Source: Gammaproteobacteria bacterium
GTDB taxonomy: Bacteria; Pseudomonadota; Gammaproteobacteria; Ga0077536
Assembly (NCBI GenBank): GCA_020849475.1
Contig: JADLGE010000004.1
Span: 60,267-124,266 of the forward strand
DNA: 64,000 bases
Reading direction: 5' to 3'
In this document: positions 8,729 through 21,600 of the stretch, one piece after another
Layout of the letters: every line of letters starts with the position of its first letter
How positions within the stretch are numbered: position 1 is the first letter of the stretch
Made by a program: the position numbers and the translations under genes
The notes under the pieces: generated by a model
The model's input: the letters and a program-made list of their open reading frames with translations, nothing else
Database searches by the model: none
Told to the model about the DNA's origin: nothing

Positions 8729-9489
8729 TGCGGCTTCGATTCGAGCAGCTGCTTGGTTTGCACGGAATCAGGAAAGCTCTTCTGCAACTGCAGAGCGTAG
8801 CTCGCTTCGTCATCGCGATTGCCGAGCTGGCGCTCGATCTGCACGCCCAGCCACAGCGCGCGCGCATTCATGGTCGCGACGCCGCTGAAGCGCTGCAGAT
8901 AAGCACGCGCCTGCAGCGCGCGATTCAACTGCAGATTGACATCGGCCATCTGCAGCAGAGCCGGCGCCATGGAGCTGTCAATCTCCAGCGCCTTGCGGAA
9001 ATAGCCATCGGCTTCGTCGAGTTTGCCGTTGCCCATGGCGCAGGCCCCGGCGTTGTAATAGCCGCTGTCTGCGTTGGCATACAGTGGATTGGCGACGGCT
9101 TTCAAGATCAGCTTCTGACCTTCATCGTAGCGTCCGCGCTGGCACAGGAACTGGCCATAGTTGTTCAACACCGAGGAATTCTCGCCGTCGATACGCAGCG
9201 CCTGCTTGAAACTCGCCTCGGCCTTGTCGTGCTGACCGATCATGGCGTGCAGCAATGCCAGCGTGCCGTGGGCGTTGATATTGCGCGGGTCGAGTTCAAC
9301 CGCCTTGGTGAGTTTGTCCATCGCGATTTGATATTCGCGATTGCGCATGTATTGCGCACCGAGCTCGGCGTTGATTTCGGACAGCTTGGCACGATCGCCG
9401 GTCGATTTGCCGACCGTGGACGGCGCCTGGCAGGCGCCGAGCGTGATGCTCAGGAGCAGGACGGTGAAGGCGCGGGCGCACTTACGCAT
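8725..9489 (-). CDS. pilW: Type IV pilus biogenesis/stability lipoprotein PilW (PilF)
   Basis: This 254-residue protein is a tetratricopeptide lipoprotein that helps the PilQ secretin reach or assemble in the outer membrane. The signal peptide ends in LGAC with lipidated C20. Six TPR-like repeats follow (for example LTKAVELDPRNINAHGTLALLH and YFRKALEIDSSMAPALLQMADV). The rlmN stop overlaps the start by one base (TCAT on the plus strand). Pilus structural genes pilMNOPQ lie at 51953-56988, so this pilotin-type gene sits apart from its partners, as is usual. Confidence 0.92.
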   Translation of the reverse strand: MRKCARAFTVLLLSITLGACQAPSTVGKSTGDRAKLSEINAELGAQYMRNREYQIAMDKLTKAVELDPRNINAHGTLALLHAMIGQHDKAEASFKQALRIDGENSSVLNNYGQFLCQRGRYDEGQKLILKAVANPLYANADSGYYNAGACAMGNGKLDEADGYFRKALEIDSSMAPALLQMADVNLQLNRALQARAYLQRFSGVATMNARALWLGVQIERQLGNRDDEASYALQLQKSFPDSVQTKQLLESKPQ

Positions 9490-10604
9490 CAGCTTATCTC
9501 CTCGGTGGCGGCAGCCGTTGTCGCGGTCTGACGTTGATGACGGCGCGCGCGCGCCTGTACTTCTCCGACCAGTTGTCCGCAGGCGGCGGCGATGTCATCA
9601 CCACGTGTCTTGCGCGTGACGGTGACGATGCCGGAGCGCGACAGACGATCGCGGAAGACGTTGATGGCTTCGTCGCTGGAGCGTTCGAAGCCGGCGCCGG
9701 CAAACGGATTGAAAGGAATCAGGTTGACCTTGGCCGGCAGTCCCTGCAGCAGACGTATCAACGCGCGTGCTTCGCCGACACTGTCATTGACGTCCTTCAG
9801 CATCACGTATTCAAACGTGATTTCGGCATGGGGATTGTTGGCGACATAGCGTTTGCACGCCGCCAGTAGTTCGACCAGCGGAAAGCTGCGATTGATGGGC
9901 ACCAGTTTGTCGCGCAGTTCGTCATTGGTCGCGTGCAGGGAAATCGCGAGGCTGACCGGACAGTGGGCGGCCAGCTTGTCGATGCCCGGCACCACGCCGG
10001 CGGTGCTCAAGGTCACGCGCTTGCGCGACAGGTTGTAGGCGTTGTCGTCGAGCATGAGACGCATGGCCGGCACCACCGCGTCGAAATTGAGCAGCGGTTC
10101 GCCCATGCCCATCATTACCACGTTGGTGATGTGGCGGCCGAGCTTCGGTGTCTGGCCCAAGGCGCGCGCAGCCTGCCACACCTGGCCGATGATCTCGGCG
10201 GTGGTGAGATTACGGCTGAAGCCCTGGCGTGCGGTTGCGCAGAATGCACAATCGAGCGGACAGCCAACCTGCGACGACACGCACAAAGTGCCGCGCTCGC
10301 CCTCGGGAATGAACACGGTCTCGATGGAGTTGCCGTTGTCGACCCGCATCAGCCATTTGCGCGTGCCGTCGTTCGACAACTGTTCGGCGATGATGGCCGG
10401 CGGACGAATTTCGCAATGTTCCTTCAGATGCTCGCGCAGCGCGCGACTCAAATTGGTCATTGCGTCGAAATCGACGATGCCGAGTTGGTGCACCCATTTG
10501 ATGATCTGGGTGGCGCGAAATCCGCGCTCACCGATGCTCTCGAAATAGCCGGTGAGACCGGCGACATCGAAGTCGAGCAGATTGGTGAGCGCGGTTTGCG
10601 ACAT
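9489..10604 (-). CDS. rlmN: 23S rRNA (A2503-C2)/tRNA (A37) methyltransferase RlmN
   Basis: RlmN is a radical SAM enzyme that methylates C2 of A2503 in 23S rRNA and A37 in some tRNAs. The 4Fe-4S motif CPLDCAFC gives C115, C119 and C122. The GMGEPLLN motif and the late VTVRKTRG segment fit. I take the ATG ending at 10604 because [13 protein letters not shown] aligns with the family start; a longer frame upstream is low-complexity and overlaps ndk. The length is 371 aa. It follows ndk by four bases. Confidence 0.95.
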   Translation of the reverse strand: MSQTALTNLLDFDVAGLTGYFESIGERGFRATQIIKWVHQLGIVDFDAMTNLSRALREHLKEHCEIRPPAIIAEQLSNDGTRKWLMRVDNGNSIETVFIPEGERGTLCVSSQVGCPLDCAFCATARQGFSRNLTTAEIIGQVWQAARALGQTPKLGRHITNVVMMGMGEPLLNFDAVVPAMRLMLDDNAYNLSRKRVTLSTAGVVPGIDKLAAHCPVSLAISLHATNDELRDKLVPINRSFPLVELLAACKRYVANNPHAEITFEYVMLKDVNDSVGEARALIRLLQGLPAKVNLIPFNPFAGAGFERSSDEAINVFRDRLSRSGIVTVTRKTRGDDIAAACGQLVGEVQARARRHQRQTATTAAATEEIS

Positions 10605-10608
10605 GGTG

Positions 10609-11037
10609 TCAGCTGCGCGAGAAGATCTCGCTGTCCTTGAAGAAGAAGGCGATTTCAGTGCGGGCGGTGTCCGGGCCGTCGGAGCCATGCACCGCGTTTT
10701 CGGTGATGCTGGTGGCGAACTCGGCGCGGATGGTGCCGGGCGCCGCGTTGGCGGGGTTGGTCGCACCCATCACGTCGCGGTTGGCCTGGATGGCGTTCTC
10801 ACCTTCGAGCACCTGCACGACCACCGGGCCGTAGGTCATGAATTCGACGAGTTCGCCGAAGAACGGACGCTCGCGATGAACGCCGTAGAAATCGCCCGCC
10901 TGGGCTTCGCTCAAACGAATCATTTTCTGGGCAATCACGCGCAGGCCGGCGGCCTCGAATTTGGCGACGATCCCGCCAATGTGATTGTCACGCACCGCAC
11001 CGGGCTTGATGATGGACAGCGTGCGTTCTATGGCCAT
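10609..11037 (-). CDS. ndk: Nucleoside diphosphate kinase
   Basis: Ndk balances nucleoside triphosphate pools by transferring the gamma phosphate through a phosphohistidine. The 142-residue protein starts with [12 protein letters not shown] and carries the active-site motif NAVHGSD with H117. Length is standard. It heads the rlmN-pilW-rodZ-hisS-yfgM-bamB-der run and has its own promoter-like sequence upstream. Confidence 0.97.
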   Translation of the reverse strand: MAIERTLSIIKPGAVRDNHIGGIVAKFEAAGLRVIAQKMIRLSEAQAGDFYGVHRERPFFGELVEFMTYGPVVVQVLEGENAIQANRDVMGATNPANAAPGTIRAEFATSITENAVHGSDGPDTARTEIAFFFKDSEIFSRS

Positions 11038-11085
11038 GCTGGAATGCTCCCTAACTTCTTGATAAAGCGCTTAAAAACGGGCGCC

Positions 11086-11114
11086 ATTATACTGATTAAA
11101 AGGGATAAAACCAC
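11086..11114 (-). promoter_or_regulatory. Promoter-like sequence upstream of ndk
   Basis: The minus strand has a perfect TATAAT at 11086-11091, 49 bases before the ndk ATG. With a 17-base spacer the -35 would be GTGGTT, a poor match. The surrounding AT-rich stretch (11041-11110) contrasts with the GC-rich genes on both sides. This is the only sizeable gap (158 bases) between the suf operon and ndk. Confidence 0.5.
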
Positions 11115-11195
11115 TGTCGGAAGTAGTTTTTTGCGGCGCCGCAGCGAGATTGCGCGGCGAAAGTAGGATGGGCGCGCTCGAGCGGCCCCGCGCTT

Positions 11196-11759
11196 TCAGT
11201 ACAGGCCGGTCTCCAGGCGCGCCGCCTCTGACATCATTTCCTGGTTCCAGGGCGGATCGAACACCAGTTCGACCTCGACGTCGCTGACATTGGGCACCTG
11301 CGCGACCTTGGTGCGCACGTCGTCGACCAGGAACGGCCCCATGCCGCAGCCGGGCGCGGTGAGGGTCATGTCGATTTCGACGCGGTTGCCGCCGTCTTCC
11401 GAGGCTTTGACCTCGCAGCGATAGATGAGCCCGAGTTCGACGATGTTGATCGGAATCTCAGGGTCGTAGCAGGTCGAGAGCTGCTCCCAGATGAGGTCGG
11501 TGTCGACGCTGCCGTCGGCATTGCCCTGGGCCTGATCGGCGGGCAGCGAGGCCGCCTCCATGCCGAGCGCGTCGACGTCGGCCGCGGCGATGCGCGCCAG
11601 GTTGCCGTCGGCGTTGACCGTCACCGCGCCACCCAGCGCCTGCGTCACGTAAACCACTGTGCCGGCGGCGAGGGTGACCTTGGAGCCCTCCGGAATCATG
11701 ACGGCCGCGCAGTCGCGGGCGAGGCTGATGGGCTGGCCGTAGAGGTTGGGTTGGTTCAT
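11196..11759 (-). CDS. sufT: Fe-S assembly protein SufT (DUF59/MIP18 family)
   Basis: The 187-residue protein combines an N-terminal lipoyl-like beta segment (SKVTLAAGTVVYVTQALGG) with a DUF59/FeS_assembly_P domain: LSTCYDPEIPINIVELGLIY near residues 85-105 and the TAPGCGMGPFLVDDV loop with its conserved Cys. SufT assists maturation of Fe-S proteins. It is the last gene of the suf operon, 11 bases after sufS. I chose the ATG at 11759, since the frame upstream overlaps sufS and is low-complexity. Confidence 0.9.
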   Translation of the reverse strand: MNQPNLYGQPISLARDCAAVMIPEGSKVTLAAGTVVYVTQALGGAVTVNADGNLARIAAADVDALGMEAASLPADQAQGNADGSVDTDLIWEQLSTCYDPEIPINIVELGLIYRCEVKASEDGGNRVEIDMTLTAPGCGMGPFLVDDVRTKVAQVPNVSDVEVELVFDPPWNQEMMSEAARLETGLY

Positions 11760-11770
11760 GCTCACTTCGC

Positions 11771-13023
<1,253 letters not shown>

Positions 13024-13027
<4 letters not shown>

Positions 13028-14357
13028 AGCGATTCCAGCGCACTGAGCAGTTGACTGTAACGGGTATGGCCGAGAAAGCGCGTTTCCAGCCAGCGACGCA
13101 CGCCCGGCAGCGGAATTTCATCGACGATTTTCTGCGCGAAAGCGTAAGTCAGGAGCGCCCGCGCGTCGGCCGCGCCAACGCCGCGCGAACGCAGGTAGAA
13201 CAGCGCTGCGGCGTCGAGTTCGCCGACCGTCGCGCCGTGCGCGCAGCTGACGTCGTCGGCATAGATTTCGAGTTCCGGTTTGGTGTCGATTTCCGCCAAG
13301 CGCGACAACAGCAGGTTATTGCTGGCCTGTTGCGCGGTGATTTTCTGTGCGTCGCGCGCCACCAGCACGCGGCCGTTGAACACGCCGCGGCTGCGGCCAT
13401 CGAGGATGCCGCGATAGAGCTCGGCGCTGTGGGTGTCGCCAACGCGGTGTTCGATGCGGGTGTGGTGATCGACATGCTGCTGTCCGTCGGCCACGAACAG
13501 GCCGTTCAAGCGGCAGCGGGCGCCGCGACCCACCAGGTTCACGTCGATATCCACACGGGTCAGCTCGCCGCCGAAGGCCAGCGAGTCGGAAACATACTGC
13601 CCCTGCTCGTCCACTTCGACCGCCACGCGTCCGATGTGCGAGCTCGCAGCGGATTCGTTGGCAAGGCGGTGATGGAACAACGTCGCGCCGACCGCGAGTC
13701 TGACCTCGCACACGCTGTTGGTCAGTCCGCTCGCGGCATCAAGACTCACGTATTCTTCAATCAGCCTCAGCTCGCTGTTGCGACCCATGTGGACCAGCAC
13801 ACGGGGGCTGCGCAGCAGGTCGTCACCGGTGCCGAGCATCACCAGGTGTAGCGGCTCGCGAAGGCTCACGTTGTGGTCGACTTCGATGACCACACCGTCA
13901 CCAAGCAGGGCGGTGTTCAAGGCCTGGAAGGTGCTGCCGGCTTCGACATCGGTGTCGAGCAGGGTGGCCAGTCGCTCCGGATCCTGCTCCTGCAGCGCGG
14001 CCATGCTGCGTACGCGCAGACCTTGCGGCAGACTGCCGCCCGCGCCGAGATCGTCGCGCACGCAGCCGTTGACCAGCACCACGCGCAGCGCGCTGTCGGT
14101 TGACAACTCGAGGGCGGCGAAACTGGCGGCGGAGACGCTCGCGCCGTCGCCGGCCGTGGCGCTGCGCAGTGCGCGCTCACCAAGACGGCTGACGTTGGTG
14201 TATTTCCAGTGTTCGTTGGCGACGCTGGGCAGGCCTTCTTCCTTGACGCGCGCGGCCGCCGCCAGGCGCAGCGCGCCGAGGCGTTGACTGCGGGTGCTGT
14301 CCGGCGCCTGTTCGAGCGCTGCCAGCGCCGCGCCCGCCACCATGGCCAGCGCCGCCA

Positions 14358-14358
<1 letters not shown>
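13024..14358 (-). CDS. sufD: Fe-S cluster assembly scaffold subunit SufD
   Basis: This 444-residue protein is the SufD partner in the SufBC2D scaffold. A helical N-terminal part with the family motif NEHWKYTNVSRL is followed by a right-handed beta-helix, and the C-terminal half carries [22 protein letters not shown], shared with SufB. It overlaps sufS by four bases and sufC by one. The assignment follows from sequence and operon position. Confidence 0.95.
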
Positions 14359-15110
<752 letters not shown>

Positions 15111-15140
15111 TTCAAATACCGTGCTGGTGCGCGGTCGGAC

Positions 15141-16589
15141 TCAACCGACCGCCCCTTCGAGACTGATACCGAGCAGTTTCTGCGCTTCCACCGCGAACTC
15201 CATCGGCAATTCCTTGAACACTTCCTTGCAGAAACCGTTGACCACCATGTTGACCGCGTCTTCCTGCTTGATGCCGCGGCTGCGCAGGTAGAACAACTGG
15301 TCGTCGCTGATCTTCGACGTCGAGGCTTCGTGCTCGACCACCGCCGACGGGTTCTTGCATTCGATATACGGGAAGGTGTGCGCGCCGCATTGGGAACCGA
15401 GCAGCAGCGAATCGCACTGGGTGTAATTGCGCGCGCCTTCGGCGCCGGCGGCGATGCGCACGAGGCCGCGATAGGCGTTCTGGCTGCGACCGGCGGAAAT
15501 GCCCTTGGAGACGATGGTGCTGCGCGTGCCGCGACCCAGGTGAATCATCTTGGTGCCGGTGTCGGCCTGCTGCAGGTTGTTGGTCAAGGCCACCGAATAG
15601 AATTCGCCGACCGAGTTTTCTCCTTTCAAAATGCAGCTCGGATACTTCCAGGTGATGGCGGAGCCGGTTTCGACCTGGGTCCAGGAGATCTTGGACCGCG
15701 CGCCGCGGCAATCGCCGCGCTTGGTGACGAAGTTATAGATGCCGCCGCGCCCTTCGGCATCACCGGGGTACCAGTTCTGCACGGTCGAATATTTGATGGA
15801 CGCATCGTCGAGCGCGACCAGTTCGACCACCGCCGCGTGCAGCTGGTTTTCGTCGCGCATCGGCGCCGTGCAGCCTTCGAGGTAGCTGACATAGGCGCCT
15901 TCATCGGCAATGACGAGCGTGCGCTCGAACTGGCCGGTGTTCATGGCATTGATACGGAAATAGGTCGACAGCTCCATCGGGCAGCGCGTGCCCTTGGGGA
16001 TGTAAACGAAGGAGCCATCGGAGAACACCGCCGAGTTCAAGGCGGCGTAGTAGTTGTCCGTGACCGGCACCACCGAGCCGAGATACTTGCGAACGAGCTC
16101 TGGATGTTCACGCACGGCTTCAGAGAACGAGCAGAAGATCACACCCACTTCGGCGAGCTTGCCGCGGAAACTGGTGTGCACCGACACGCTGTCGAACACC
16201 GCGTCGACCGCCACGCCCGCCAGCATCATCTGCTCTTCGAGCGGGATGCCAAGCTTCTTGTAGGTCTCGAGCAGTTTCGGATCGACTTCGTCCAGGCTCT
16301 GCGGTCTGTCCTTGGCGGACTTAGGCGCGGCATAGTAGGAAATCGCCTGGAAGTCGATGGGCGGGTAATGGACATGCGCCCAGTTCGGCTCACGCATGGT
16401 CTTCCAGCGCGCGAAGGCCTTCAGACGCCATTCCAGCATCCACTCCGGCTCTTCTTTCTTGGCCGAAATCAGGCGGATGACATCTTCGTTCAGGCCGGGC
16501 GCGACGGTATCCGATTCGATGTCGGTGACGAATCCGGCTTCATAGTGGCGGTCGACGAATTCGGCGACGTCCTGGGCGTTGCTCGCCAT
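15141..16589 (-). CDS. sufB: Fe-S cluster assembly scaffold subunit SufB
   Basis: SufB is the main scaffold subunit on which the nascent Fe-S cluster is built. The 482-residue protein contains the N-terminal [14 protein letters not shown] block, the [19 protein letters not shown] segment and the C-terminal [17 protein letters not shown] and [11 protein letters not shown] motifs. Length is standard. It lies 27 bases downstream of the A-type carrier gene and leads sufCDS. Confidence 0.97.
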   Translation of the reverse strand: MASNAQDVAEFVDRHYEAGFVTDIESDTVAPGLNEDVIRLISAKKEEPEWMLEWRLKAFARWKTMREPNWAHVHYPPIDFQAISYYAAPKSAKDRPQSLDEVDPKLLETYKKLGIPLEEQMMLAGVAVDAVFDSVSVHTSFRGKLAEVGVIFCSFSEAVREHPELVRKYLGSVVPVTDNYYAALNSAVFSDGSFVYIPKGTRCPMELSTYFRINAMNTGQFERTLVIADEGAYVSYLEGCTAPMRDENQLHAAVVELVALDDASIKYSTVQNWYPGDAEGRGGIYNFVTKRGDCRGARSKISWTQVETGSAITWKYPSCILKGENSVGEFYSVALTNNLQQADTGTKMIHLGRGTRSTIVSKGISAGRSQNAYRGLVRIAAGAEGARNYTQCDSLLLGSQCGAHTFPYIECKNPSAVVEHEASTSKISDDQLFYLRSRGIKQEDAVNMVVNGFCKEVFKELPMEFAVEAQKLLGISLEGAVG

Positions 16590-16616
16590 TGATGTCCTGT
16601 CCTTAACAAGCGCCGT

Positions 16617-16937
16617 TCAGAGGCTGAAGCTTTCGCCGCAGCCACAGGTGGCGGCGACGTTGGGGTTGGCAAAGCGGAAGCCTTCATTGAGGCCGTCGCG
16701 CGCGAAGTCGACTTCCGTGCCATCGAGATATTTCAAGCTCTGGGTGTCGACCACCACCGGCACGCCGTGGGATTCGAACACCTGGTCCTGGTCGAGTACG
16801 TCCTTGGCCATCTCGACCACGTACATGTAGCCCGAGCAGCCCGTCGGTCTGACCGCGAGACGAAGGCCGGCGGCCTGTTCGCGGTTCATGAAGTCACGCA
16901 CGCGATCGGCGGCGCGTTCAGTCAGGGTGATAGCCAT
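16617..16937 (-). CDS. sufA: A-type Fe-S carrier protein (SufA/ErpA/IscA family)
   Basis: This 106-residue HesB-family protein receives clusters from the scaffold and delivers them to apo-proteins. The three ligand cysteines are in place: C34 in RPTGCSGY, and C98 and C100 in the C-terminal TCGCGESF. Its position between the regulator and sufB supports the SufA role, but sequence alone does not separate SufA from ErpA. Confidence 0.93.
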   Translation of the reverse strand: MAITLTERAADRVRDFMNREQAAGLRLAVRPTGCSGYMYVVEMAKDVLDQDQVFESHGVPVVVDTQSLKYLDGTEVDFARDGLNEGFRFANPNVAATCGCGESFSL

Positions 16938-16957
16938 GGTTCCAGTCCGCTATGCGC

Positions 16958-17428
16958 TCAGACGGCCGCTTCCGAGCGCAGCTCGCCGAGCGGGTTTTCC
17001 TTCAGACGGTGCAAGGGCTGAACATTGCCCTTTTCCCGCACCAGCTGGTCGAGGCTGACGCTGGCGAGGAAGTCACGAATCTGCGTGGAAAGATTTTCCC
17101 ACAAATCGTGAGTGAGGCAGCGTTGTTCGCCGTGGCAGTTGCGGCGGCCCGCGCAGCGTGTGGCGTCGACGGTTTCGTTGACGGCGTCGATGACGTCCGC
17201 CACCGAAATCGCGGAGCCCGGCCGTCCGAGCTTGTAGCCGCCGCCCGGTCCGCGCATGCCGTCCACCAGGCCGTTACGGCGCAGGCGCGCAAAGAGCTGT
17301 TCGAGGTAGGACTGGGAAATACCCTGCCGCTCGGCAATCTCAGCGAGGGAGACAGGACCGCGATCGTAGTGCAGCGCCAGGTCCAACATTGCCGTAACGG
17401 CATATCTTCCGCGTGTCGTCAGTCTCAT
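16958..17428 (-). CDS. iscR: Rrf2-family Fe-S-sensing regulator (IscR/SufR type)
   Basis: This 156-residue winged-helix protein begins [17 protein letters not shown], the hallmark of IscR. The DNA-binding helix is near [19 protein letters not shown]. Three cysteines with five-residue spacing (CAGRRNC then HGEQRC, around residues 92-104) match the IscR 2Fe-2S ligands, so it should switch DNA specificity with cluster supply. It is first in the suf operon and its promoter contains a type 1 IscR site, which predicts autoregulation and control of sufABCDST. AGGAGG lies nine bases before the ATG. Confidence 0.94.
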   Translation of the reverse strand: MRLTTRGRYAVTAMLDLALHYDRGPVSLAEIAERQGISQSYLEQLFARLRRNGLVDGMRGPGGGYKLGRPGSAISVADVIDAVNETVDATRCAGRRNCHGEQRCLTHDLWENLSTQIRDFLASVSLDQLVREKGNVQPLHRLKENPLGELRSEAAV

Positions 17429-17483
17429 CGGGCCATACCTCCTGGGGTATCCTCGGACAGGTATCCGAGTAAAACACTAGGCA

Positions 17484-17516
17484 ATTGTTACGTGTCCGAC
17501 TAAATCGGTCAAGTAT
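17484..17516 (-). promoter_or_regulatory. suf operon promoter with type 1 IscR operator
   Basis: On the minus strand TTGACC (17507-17512) and AACAAT (17484-17489) are spaced by 17 bases and form a plausible sigma-70 promoter 56-61 bases before the regulator ATG. Across 17492-17516 runs a 25-base imperfect palindrome: ATACTTGACC on one side, a GATTT centre, then AGTCGG. By my count it agrees with the E. coli type 1 IscR consensus at about 21 of 25 positions. Binding there would cover the -35. Downstream, GGATACC occurs twice at 14-base spacing around 17447-17467, of unknown meaning. Confidence 0.65.
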
Positions 17517-17537
17517 TACTGCCGCATCGGGGCGGGA

Positions 17538-18266
17538 TCAGGATTCGAGAGGGGCTTCGCTAACTGCGCGTGCGCGGGCTTCTGCGGATTCGAGCCGATT
17601 GCGCAGCTCGGCGATTTCCATTTCGACGTCGCGCGCATGGTCGAGCAGCGAGTCCAGGGCCTGTGACACCGGATCGGGCATGTTGGGCACCTGGCCGTAG
17701 GCATCGAAGCCAAGTTTGCGGGCGGTCTCGGCGCGCTGACGGAATTTCTCGTCGACAGCCTGCACCACGCGGCCGGGTATGCCGACCACGGTGGCATTGG
17801 CGGGCACGTCGCGCACCACCACGGCATTCGAGCCGATGCGGGCATTGGCGCCTACTGTCAGCGGCCCCAGCACCTTGGCGCCGGCGCCGATGACCACGCC
17901 ATTCTCGAGGGTCGGATGGCGTTTGCCTTTCTCCCAGGTGGTGCCGCCCAGGGTCACGCCGTGGTAGAGCGTGCAGTCGTCGCCGATTTCGGCGGTCTCG
18001 CCGATTACGACGCCCATGCCGTGGTCGATGAAGAAGCGTCGACCGATGGTCGCGCCAGGATGAATTTCGATGCCGGTCAGGAAGCGCGCAATATGGGACA
18101 GGAAGCGCGCTGCCCATTTGAGGCCGGCCCGCCACAGCTTGTGGCTCAGGCGGTGGATGAGGACGGCGTGCAGGCCGGGGTAGCAGGTCAGGATCTCGAG
18201 TGCGTGGCGCGCGGCCGGGTCGCGCTCGAATACACTGCTTACGTCTTCTCTGATACGCTCCAGCAT
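17538..18266 (-). CDS. cysE: Serine O-acetyltransferase
   Basis: CysE acetylates serine, the first step of cysteine synthesis. The 242-residue protein has an N-terminal helical domain ([20 protein letters not shown]) and a left-handed hexapeptide beta-helix with [29 protein letters not shown] repeats, including the catalytic H-D pair of FIDHG and the [10 protein letters not shown] segment. I use the ATG at 18266, with GGAG eight bases upstream, over a longer frame to 18326. It precedes the suf regulator, and cysE beside iscR genes is common. The Ser-rich tail is variable in the family. Confidence 0.95.
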   Translation of the reverse strand: MLERIREDVSSVFERDPAARHALEILTCYPGLHAVLIHRLSHKLWRAGLKWAARFLSHIARFLTGIEIHPGATIGRRFFIDHGMGVVIGETAEIGDDCTLYHGVTLGGTTWEKGKRHPTLENGVVIGAGAKVLGPLTVGANARIGSNAVVVRDVPANATVVGIPGRVVQAVDEKFRQRAETARKLGFDAYGQVPNMPDPVSQALDSLLDHARDVEMEIAELRNRLESAEARARAVSEAPLES

Positions 18267-18360
18267 GGTGAATGCTCCAGCTTGGTGCCCACACACAATA
18301 GCTGGTCGTATGAACCCGCTATCCATCCCCTGCAGCCGCCAGATACGACCGCCCGTTCAC

Positions 18361-18603
18361 ATGACTCGACCCGACTCCGACTCCGACCAGGACCGCAAAC
18401 AGCAACAGCCTTTGTCACTGCGTGAGGTGGTGGGCAGCATCATGGCGGCCCTGCTGGGGGTTCAAAGTTCGCGCAATCATGCCCGCGATTTCGCGCGGGG
18501 CACGGCCAAGCAGTATATCGTGGTCGGTCTCGTTGCCACGATTCTGTTTGTGAATATCGTGTATTTCGCAGTCAAACTCATTCTGCACCTGGCCGCGGGC
18601 TGA
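18361..18603 (+). CDS. DUF2970 small inner-membrane protein
   Basis: This 80-residue protein has a polar head rich in Asp and Gln, then SLREVVGSIMAALLGVQSS and a single transmembrane helix (about residues 52-76, YIVVGLVATILFVNIVYFAV). The GVQSxxxxxRDF pattern fits DUF2970, a small family with unknown role. It is divergent from cysE, and the 94-base gap between them holds no clear promoter. The ATG at 18361 is the first in frame that fits the family length. Confidence 0.75.
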   Translation: MTRPDSDSDQDRKQQQPLSLREVVGSIMAALLGVQSSRNHARDFARGTAKQYIVVGLVATILFVNIVYFAVKLILHLAAG

Positions 18604-18626
18604 CGACGTGGCCAGCCGCGCTGCCT

Positions 18627-21600
18627 TCAGGCGCGCAATCTGGCCACCTGCTCTCGCAGCTTTTCCGCCGCACTGCGCGCTTCCGCGAGTCGCTCGCGCT
18701 CCTTGTTCACCACCGCCGCCGGCGCCCGTTCGACGAACGAGGCGTTGTCGAGCTTGGCCGTGGCGCGCGTGATTTCGCCTTCCAGGCGCTCGAGCTCCTT
18801 GCTGACGCGGGCGAGTTCGGCGTCCTTGTCGATGAGGTCGCTGAGCGGCACCAGCACGGTCATGCCGCCGGCCAGCGCAGTCGCCACGTCGCCGGGCGAG
18901 TCCGGCGCTGCCGTCACTGCTTGAGTGCGGGCAAGCTGCTCGATGATGCGGTGATGGCTGGCGAGCCAGGCCCGCTCGGTAGCGCTGCCTTCGCGGCTGT
19001 AGACCGACAGGCGGGCCGACGGCTCGATGTCGTATTCGGCGCGGATGCGCCGCACGCCGAGCACGAATTCCTTCAACCACGCACACACGGTCTCGTCGGC
19101 CGGCGCGGCGGCGAATTCCTCGGCGCTCGGGTAGGGCTGGTTCATGATGGTGGCGGCGGTATTGCCGGTCAGCGGCCCGAGCTTCAGCCAGATCTCCTCG
19201 GTGATGAAGGGCATGAAGGGATGCAGCGCGCGCAGCAGGCCGTCCAGCACTTCTATCAGGGTCGCGCACACGCCGTCCTTGTCGGCCTGGGTGGCCTGCT
19301 CGTCATAGAGCGTGACCTTGGCCATCTCGATATACCAGTCGCAGTATTCGTCCCAGATGAAGTCGTATAAAGCCTGGGCGCCCAAGTCGAAACGGTAGTC
19401 GGCGAAACCCTCGCGCACGCGGCTGACGGCGGCGCCGAACTGGCTCCTGATCCAGCGCTCGGGCATGCCGCTGATGCGTGCCGCCGGCGCCGTGTCACCG
19501 CGATGCTGCTCGCACACCATGAGCACGAAGCGCGCCGCGTTCCAGATTTTGTTGCAGAAGTTGCGGTAGCCACCGATGCGGCCGAGGTCGAAGCGAATGT
19601 CGCGGCCCTGGGTCGCCATCACCGCGAAGGTGAAGCGCAGCGCGTCGGTGCCATGGGGCGCAATGCCCTGCGGGTACTGGCGACGGGTGTCGGCTTCGAT
19701 GCGCGGTGCATCTTCCGGGCGCATGAGGCCGCTGGTGCGCTTGCTGACCAGGGTTTCGAGATCGACGCCGTCGATGAGGTCGATGGGGTCGAGGATATTG
19801 CCCTTGGACTTCGACATCTTGTTGCCGTCGGCATCGCGCACCAGGCCGTGGATGTAGACCTCGCGGAACGGCACGTCACCCATGAACTTGATGCCCATCA
19901 TGATCATGCGGGCAACCCAGAAAAAGATGATGTCGAAGCCCGTCACCAGCACGCTGGTCGGATAGAAGGTCGCCAGCTCCGGCGTCTTGTCCGGCCAGCC
20001 CAAGGTCGAGAACGGCCACAGCGCGGACGAGAACCAGGTGTCCAGCACGTCGGCGTCCTGGCGCAGCAAAATGTCGTCGCCGATGCCGCCGCGGGCGCGC
20101 GCGTCGGCTTCGTCATGACCGACATATATATTGCCGGCGTCGTCATACCAGGCCGGAATGCGGTGCCCCCACCATAGCTGGCGGCTGATGCACCAGTCCT
20201 CGATGTTGCGCATCCATTCGAAATAGGTCTTGGCCCAGTTCTCGGGAATGAAGCGGATGCGGCCGTCCTCGACCGCAGCAATCGCCGGGTCGGCGAGCGG
20301 TTGGATCTTCACGAACCACTGGTCGGTGAGGTAGGGCTCGATGACCGCCTGGGTGCGATCACCGCGCGGCACCATGAGTTTGTGCGGGTCGGTGCGCACC
20401 AGGAGACCGGCTGCTTGCAGTTCGGCCACCACCAGCTTGCGTGCAGCATAACGGTCGAGGCCGCGGAAGCGCTCCGGCGCGTTGTCGTTGATGGCGGCAT
20501 CAATGGTGAAGATATTGATGAGCGGCAGACCGTGACGATGGCCGACCGCGTAGTCGTTGAAGTCATGGGCGGGCGTGATCTTGACGCAGCCCGAGCCGAA
20601 TTCGGGGTCGACATATTCGTCGGCGATGATCGGAATGCTGCGCCCGGCGAGCGGCAGCAAAATGTCCTTGCCGATGAAGCGCCGATAGCGGTCGTCGCTC
20701 GGGTGGACGGCCACGGCGACGTCGCCGAGCATGGTCTCGGGGCGGGTGGTGGCGACCACCAGGTGGCCGCTGCCATCGGCCAGCGGGTAACGCAGATGCC
20801 ACATGAAGCCGTCTTCTTCCTCGGACACCACTTCGAGATCCGAGATGGCGGTGTGCAGCACCGGGTCCCAGTTGACCAGGCGCTTGCCACGGTAAATCAG
20901 CCCCTCACTGTATAAAGAGACAAAAACCTCGCGAACGCTGCGCGACAGTTCGTCGTCGAGGGTAAAGCGTTCGCGGCTCCAGTCCATGGCCGCGCCCATG
21001 CGCCGCAACTGGCGGGTAATGGTGCCGCCGGACTTCTCCTTCCATTCCCACACCGCTTCCACGAAACGCTCGCGGCCCAATTCATGGCGCGACTGGCCGG
21101 CTTGCGCCAACTGGCGTTCGACCACGATCTGCGTGGCGATGCCGGCATGATCGGTGCCACATTGCCACAGGGTGTTGTCGCCACACATGCGGTGATAGCG
21201 CACCAGCGCGTCCATCAGGGTGTCTTGAAACGCATGACCCATGTGCAGGCTGCCGGTCACGTTCGGTGGCGGCAAGGCGATGCAATACGGGGCGCCGCTG
21301 CCACTGGGCACGAAATTGCCGTCCTGCTCCCATTGTTCGTAGCGGCTCTGTTCGAGGCTGCGCGGGTCGTAGGTCTTGTCCATTGCCATGGGCTTGTTCA
21401 CTTTTTCTGGTACGGATGAGGCGGGCGGCGGCGCGGATGGCGCACTGTGCCCGCGTTGCAATTCGGCTTTGATTTCGGCCACCGCGGCGGCCACGCCGGC
21501 GCTGACCATCTGTTTAATCTCTTCGGAGAGTTGCGCGAGGTCGTGGCCCGTCGAGGGCGCAGCATTCGTGGATGCACGCAGCGCCGCGATGTCCACCTCT

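Noticed and set aside
11132..11143. Perfect palindrome TGCGGCGCCGCA considered as the suf operon terminator
   Set aside because: It has no loop and is followed on the minus strand by A residues, not T residues.
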